Of a stretch of 28,057 bases of DNA, positions 24,860 through 28,057 are shown one piece after another; within the stretch, counting starts at the first letter, position 1; the number at the start of each line of letters is the position of its first letter. The DNA is from Symbiodinium natans (lineage: Eukaryota > Sar > Dinophyceae > Suessiales > Symbiodiniaceae), in NCBI GenBank assembly GCA_905221605.1, contig CAJNDS010002620.1:312001-340057 (forward strand), written 5' to 3'. Below the pieces are notes generated by a model. It made no database searches. It was not told where the DNA came from and saw nothing but the letters and a program-made list of their open reading frames with translations. Position numbers and translations under genes: made by a program.

Positions 24860-25068
24860 TTGCAACGAAATGAAGACGAAATGCAAGCAAGAAATTCCGG
24901 GCGGAATCATTACAACGAGATGAAGGCGAAACAAACAGAAAAACCAGGCGGGGCCATTGCAACGAAATGAAGACGAAATGAACGGAGAACATCGGAATCG
25001 TGGCAACGAAATGAAGACGAAATGAACGCAATAAACTCCCGGCATTGCAGCGAAATAAACACGAAATG
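24860..25068 (+). repeat. Minisatellite of gcaacgaaatgaagacgaaa units
   Basis: Five units at spacings of about 45-60 bp each contain a variant of gcaacgaaatgaagacgaaa(tg). Two further units occur at 27037-27118 in the second higher-order repeat. The intervening bases vary more than the core. Confidence 0.75.
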
Positions 25069-25197
25069 AACTTAACCCTACGAGCACGAAGGGAGGGGAC
25101 CTGCGACAAACCTCTAGGGCCCTCACCTGGCCCAAACCTGTGTTTCGAGTCTTGCTAGGCCGGAGTTAAGGAGTTCAGGATTTGCGTCCTTCAAGTT

Positions 25198-25346
25198 CCT
25201 TACACGTGCCCGCAAAGTTTAAGGGATGTTTATCCCCTTGTGGGCCTACAACCATATTCCTTTGTGGGAAGAAGAGAGTCTTATGGACGCTTTTGACACG
25301 GTCTTTTCGCACAAGAAGTGGTTTAAACTTTGCGGGCACGAGTAAG
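25198..25346. repeat. Short inverted-repeat element, copy 2
   Basis: Arms of about 21-23 bases (acgtgcccgcaaagtttaag at the left and aactttgcgggcacgagtaa at the right) flank a 100-base centre containing cctttgtgggaagaagagag and gacacggtcttttcgcacaa. The centre motif alone recurs near 24775, 25500 (inverted), 26945 and 26985. Confidence 0.7.
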
Positions 25347-25920
25347 AGATTGCCCTGCCCACAGTTTCGTAAACGCCCCAAGACGATGAGGGGGGATTCA
25401 AAGGGCTTCCACATGGGTTCCTCGGAATGCGTTTTGGCGTAATATTTTGATGTTTCCCCACCGCGGTTCCAAGGAACCACCCTCTTGTTGTGCGAAAATG
25501 CTCTCTTTTTGTGCGCAAAGACCCGTGTCAAAAACATCTATAAGACTCTCCTCCCACAACGGAAAAAACATCTCAACTTACTTAAACCTGCATCTTTCAA
25601 GGGGTTTTGCACGAAAAAGAAGGCGGTTCCTTGGAAACCGCGGGGGGAGAATAGTATCACATTACCCAAAAGGAACCCGTTTGCAAGCCCTTAGAATCCT
25701 CTCTCATCGTCTTGGGGCGGTTGCTAGTGGTCTCCCGCCCTTCCGAGAAAACCATGACACCAGTTTGGTCAAGCAAGCTACTCCACGAAAAGAGGGTGGT
25801 TTAAGTCGGCTTAAGTAAAGTGTCAAAAATGTCGAGTGCTGCAGCAACGTTGGCGGGAGTTATTTGGTCAGGTCGGGTTTAAATATAGGCTGCTCCGGCA
25901 GCTCTGACCTACTCCCCTAA

Positions 25921-26462
25921 AGAGGGTGGTTTAGAGAGCGTCTTCAACTAGCATCCATAGGGGTTTTGCGGTTTCAAACATGTTGTGCGTAAAGGCGTTA
26001 ATTGCCTCTTACCTTTGCTTCAATTTTTGGGGTTTACATCTTTAGGGCATTTTAAGCTTTAAAAAAGCTTTTCTGTCGTGGAGAGCCCAGCTCGCGCCAA
26101 AACATAGCGAAACATCTCCGGGTTTATAAGTAAATTGTGGCGCGATCTGCTTGGTCAAGTTCATGTTTTGGCCCGAGCTATTTGGGCAAGCTAATTGAAC
26201 TTGACCAAATAGCTCGCGCCAAACCATGGCGAAAAATGTCCTGGTTTAGCACTTTGAACTTGACTTGACCAAATAGCTCACGCCAAAAACATGGCGAGAA
26301 ATGTCCAGGTTTAGATCGCCCAGCCTAAAAAGCCCTAAAGATATAAGCCCCGAAAAATTGAAGCAAAGGTAAGAGGCAAGTAAACGCCTTTGCAGGAAAC
26401 ATGTTCAAAGCCGAAAAAACCCTATGGATGCTTGTTGAAGACGCTCTAAACCACCACCCACA
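25921..26462. mobile_element. 540-bp fold-back element inside repeat unit 2
   Basis: Left arm 25921-26060 (ggtggtttagagagcgtctt, cttcaactagcatccatagg, tttgcttcaatttttggggt) is the reverse complement of right arm about 26330-26462 (ccccgaaaaattgaagcaaa, ctatggatgcttgttgaaga, cgctctaaaccaccac). The 270-bp centre carries three copies of the aaatagctcgcgcc / catggcgaaaaatgtcc palindromic motif. A single, un-inverted copy of the right arm lies at about 24300-24440. No transposase frame, so it is non-autonomous if mobile. Confidence 0.65.
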
Positions 26463-27174
26463 AATAGGAGACGGAGTCGATCTAACCTTACGAGCACGAA
26501 GGGAAGGGACAGACAAACCTCCAGGAGCACGAAAGGAGGGGAAACGCCGACAAACCTCTAAGGCCCTCACCTAGCCAGAATCTGTACTTCAAGTTTAACC
26601 AGGCCGGAGTTTAGGGTTCAGGGTTTCCTGACAATCCCTCCCCGCGCCAGCATGATTCCTTTCCCCCCACACAATGGCCAACGAGCAACGATGCGTAACT
26701 GCCATTTATTTGCATCTTGTCACAGGGTAATTTCCTTTGACAAACGGGTGCCCATACAATGCTAGAGGCCTGGATTTGACGCCGCTTTCTACTTCCCCCT
26801 CTTCCCGGTTGGTGATATAAAAATCCGCCAAACGGGGTACACAGACGAAAGCCCGGCTACTATAGGGGGAAACATCTCAATTTACTACCAACCTCATTCG
26901 GGAAGTAAATTGTTTTCCCTTCGTGGGAGTAGCATTTTTTTGGCACGGTCCTTTCGCACAAGAAGAGCGGTGATGTTTTTTTGACACGGTCGTTCGCACA
27001 AAAAGAGGGTGGTTTGCGTAAACTCAGGGGAAGAGCGGTCGGTGCAACGAAATGAAGACGGAATGCAAGCCAGAAATTCCGGGCGGAATCATTGCAACGA
27101 AATGAAGACGAAACTAACTGCTGAACAAAAACACATAATATCACAACTATGTATATAGTGACAATAAAATTTAC

Positions 27175-27176
27175 AC

Positions 27177-27215
<39 letters not shown>
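27175..27215 (+). repeat. (AG)n microsatellite
   Basis: About 40 bases of agagagag interrupted by aaag at both ends, directly downstream (minus-strand sense) of the orphan exon candidate. Confidence 0.95.
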
Positions 27216-27218
<3 letters not shown>

Positions 27219-27224
27219 TTGAAC

Positions 27225-27368
27225 CCCGCCACAGCTCTTGGAGATGCCGCGCGCAGACGTGCCTCGACGGTAGACATACACGTAGCCCGTGTAGCGGGCA
27301 GCGAAGTTCTTCCGGAGCTCCTCCTGACCGCGGCAGGAGAACACGTCACGAGGTCCTCCTCCACCTCC
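27225..27368 (-). CDS. Orphan exon candidate between two microsatellites
   Basis: The minus-strand frame is open from just after TGA (27371-27369) and reads GGGGPRDVFSCRGQEELR, KNFAARYTGYVYVYRRG, TSARGISKSCGG. A donor-like GGG|GTTCAAC lies at 27224. The aromatic strand YTGYVYVYRRG and mixed charge look like folded protein, and the frame is of better quality than the two alternatives. The acceptor is not certain (several AGs in gaggaggtggag). On both sides are simple repeats, so neighbouring exons must lie beyond them. Not assigned to a family. Confidence 0.35.
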
Positions 27369-27420
27369 TCAGGGACATGGGCACTGGGCTGTCGCTTCCA
27401 GGTTTGCTACACTGACTTAT

Positions 27421-27769
27421 CCACACACACGCACACGCACACGCACACGCACACGCACACGCACACGCACACGCACACGCACACGCACACGCACACTCAC
27501 ACGCACACGCACACGCACACGCACACGCACACGCACACGCACACGCACACGCACACGCACACGCACACGCACACGCACACGCACACGCACACGCACACGC
27601 ACACGCACACGCACACGCACACGCACACGCACACGCACACGCACACGCACACGCACACGCACACGCACACGCACACGCACACTCACACGCACACGCACAC
27701 GCACACGCACACGCACACGCACACGCACACGCACACGCACACGCACACGCACACGCACACGCACACGCC

Positions 27770-27818
<49 letters not shown>

Positions 27819-28057
27819 ACACACCCACACACCCACGCACACGCACACGCACACGCACACCACACGCACACGCACACGCACACGCACACGCACACGCACA
27901 CGCACACGCACACGCACACGCACACGCACACGCACACGCACACGCACACGCACACGCACACGCACACGCACACGCACACGCACACGCACACGCACACGCC
28001 CACGCCCACGCACACGCCCACGCACACGCCCACGCACACGCCCACGCACACGCCCAC
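27421..28057 (+). repeat. (CACACG)n hexanucleotide satellite running off the window
   Basis: More than 630 bases of near-perfect cacacg units, with rare cacact variants (27492 and 27680) and a pure (CA)n block at 27772-27816 bordered by cccacacacccacac. Towards the right end cgcccacgcacacgc variants become regular every 12-18 bases. Minus-strand frames give Val-Arg, Ala-Cys or Val-Cys dipeptide runs and are not genes. Alternating purine-pyrimidine sequence of this kind can adopt Z-DNA. Confidence 0.97.

Larger units (their letters stand above)
23550..25070 (+). repeat. Higher-order repeat unit 1 (segments X1 + Y1)
   Basis: X1 (23550-24125) starts with the dispersed cgagcacgaagggaggggac motif and cctctagggccctcacc, and contains caagttccttactcgcgccc and gccccaagacgatgag. 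Y1 (24150-25070) contains a palindrome, a 'ccctatggatgctagttgaa' segment, gcagtttagggtttaggg, cccacacaatggccaac and a gcaacgaaatgaagacgaaa minisatellite. The same order of blocks repeats in unit 2. No coding frame is supported; Phe/Val-rich minus-strand frames come from the minisatellite. Confidence 0.8.
25075..27120 (+). repeat. Higher-order repeat unit 2 (X2 + insert + Y2)
   Basis: X2 (25075-25500) matches X1, and Y2 (about 26205-27120) matches Y1, in the same order and orientation. About 700 bp between them (25500-26200) has inverted pieces of both: 25620-25745 is a reverse-complement copy of the X 'ccccaagacgatgag' block, and 25921-26060 of the Y 'ctatggatgctagttg' block. Y2 also has an extra 150 bp or so around 26720-26900. 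Confidence 0.8.

Noticed and set aside
24698-25135. 145-codon minus-strand frame with repeated HFVFISLQ-like peptides
   Set aside because: The peptide repeat is the translation of the gcaacgaaatgaagacgaaa minisatellite.
27346-28057. Long minus-strand frames of Val-Arg, Ala-Cys and Val-Cys dipeptides
   Set aside because: All three registers are open because the DNA is a hexamer repeat; the products are pure dipeptide runs.

Overview
The window looks like nuclear DNA of a eukaryote, most likely a unicellular alga or related protist. It has no bacterial-style gene packing. Plant/algal-type telomere heptamers (CCCTAAA/TTTAGGG), intact and degenerate, are scattered throughout. The few protein-like reading frames are short, change frame, and are separated by plausible GT...AG introns, often with a G right after the acceptor AG. 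About two thirds of the sequence is tandem, inverted or dispersed repeat. A dinoflagellate (or cryptophyte/haptophyte) origin is an inference from style only; nothing here proves the lineage.

Layout. (1) 1-6.9 kb is a composite of repeat arrays: one repeat family (array A) at 1-720 and again, inverted, at 6.26-6.89 kb. Between them lie two minisatellites, a 140-bp-arm fold-back element (1838-2334), an AT-rich island (about 2.5-3.97 kb) with several small overlapping reading frames and duplicated leader sequence, a fold-back minisatellite (3.99-4.69 kb), a GC-rich minisatellite (4.74-5.56 kb) and a broken reading frame (5.95-6.26 kb). (2) 6.9-9.2 kb is gene-poor spacer with degenerate telomere repeats, a pyrimidine tract and a six-copy 35-bp minisatellite. 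(3) 9.2-13.0 kb has scattered minus-strand exon candidates (Ala/Pro-rich; one ending in a G-L...YNG motif), purine/G tracts, a duplicated 200-bp segment and a C-rich repeat array. (4) 13.6-19.6 kb is the most gene-like part. A 1.63-kb direct segmental duplication (13705-15329 and 17995-19632) carries a multi-exon minus-strand helical protein gene and a divergent plus-strand gene. The spacer between the copies holds a minus-strand gene made of small, apparently duplicated coiled-coil exons. (5) 19.63-20.08 kb is a tandem array that starts where the second duplication copy ends. (6) 20.2-21.2 kb is a minus-strand gene fragment with two PA14-like domains, one intron containing telomere heptamers and one apparent frameshift. 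(7) 21.2-23.4 kb holds an AT microsatellite, a duplicated splice-acceptor segment, a 312-bp tandem repeat built from telomere-like sequence and a chain of palindromes. (8) 23.55-27.12 kb is a two-unit higher-order repeat with a 540-bp fold-back element. (9) The right end is one orphan exon candidate and more than 630 bp of (CACACG)n.

No rRNA, CRISPR array, operon or complete single-exon gene could be recognised, and I saw no tRNA, though a systematic tRNA scan was not possible. Most exon calls rest on reading-frame quality, splice signals and comparison of the duplicate copies, so boundaries are approximate. No function beyond PA14-like and coiled-coil is claimed.
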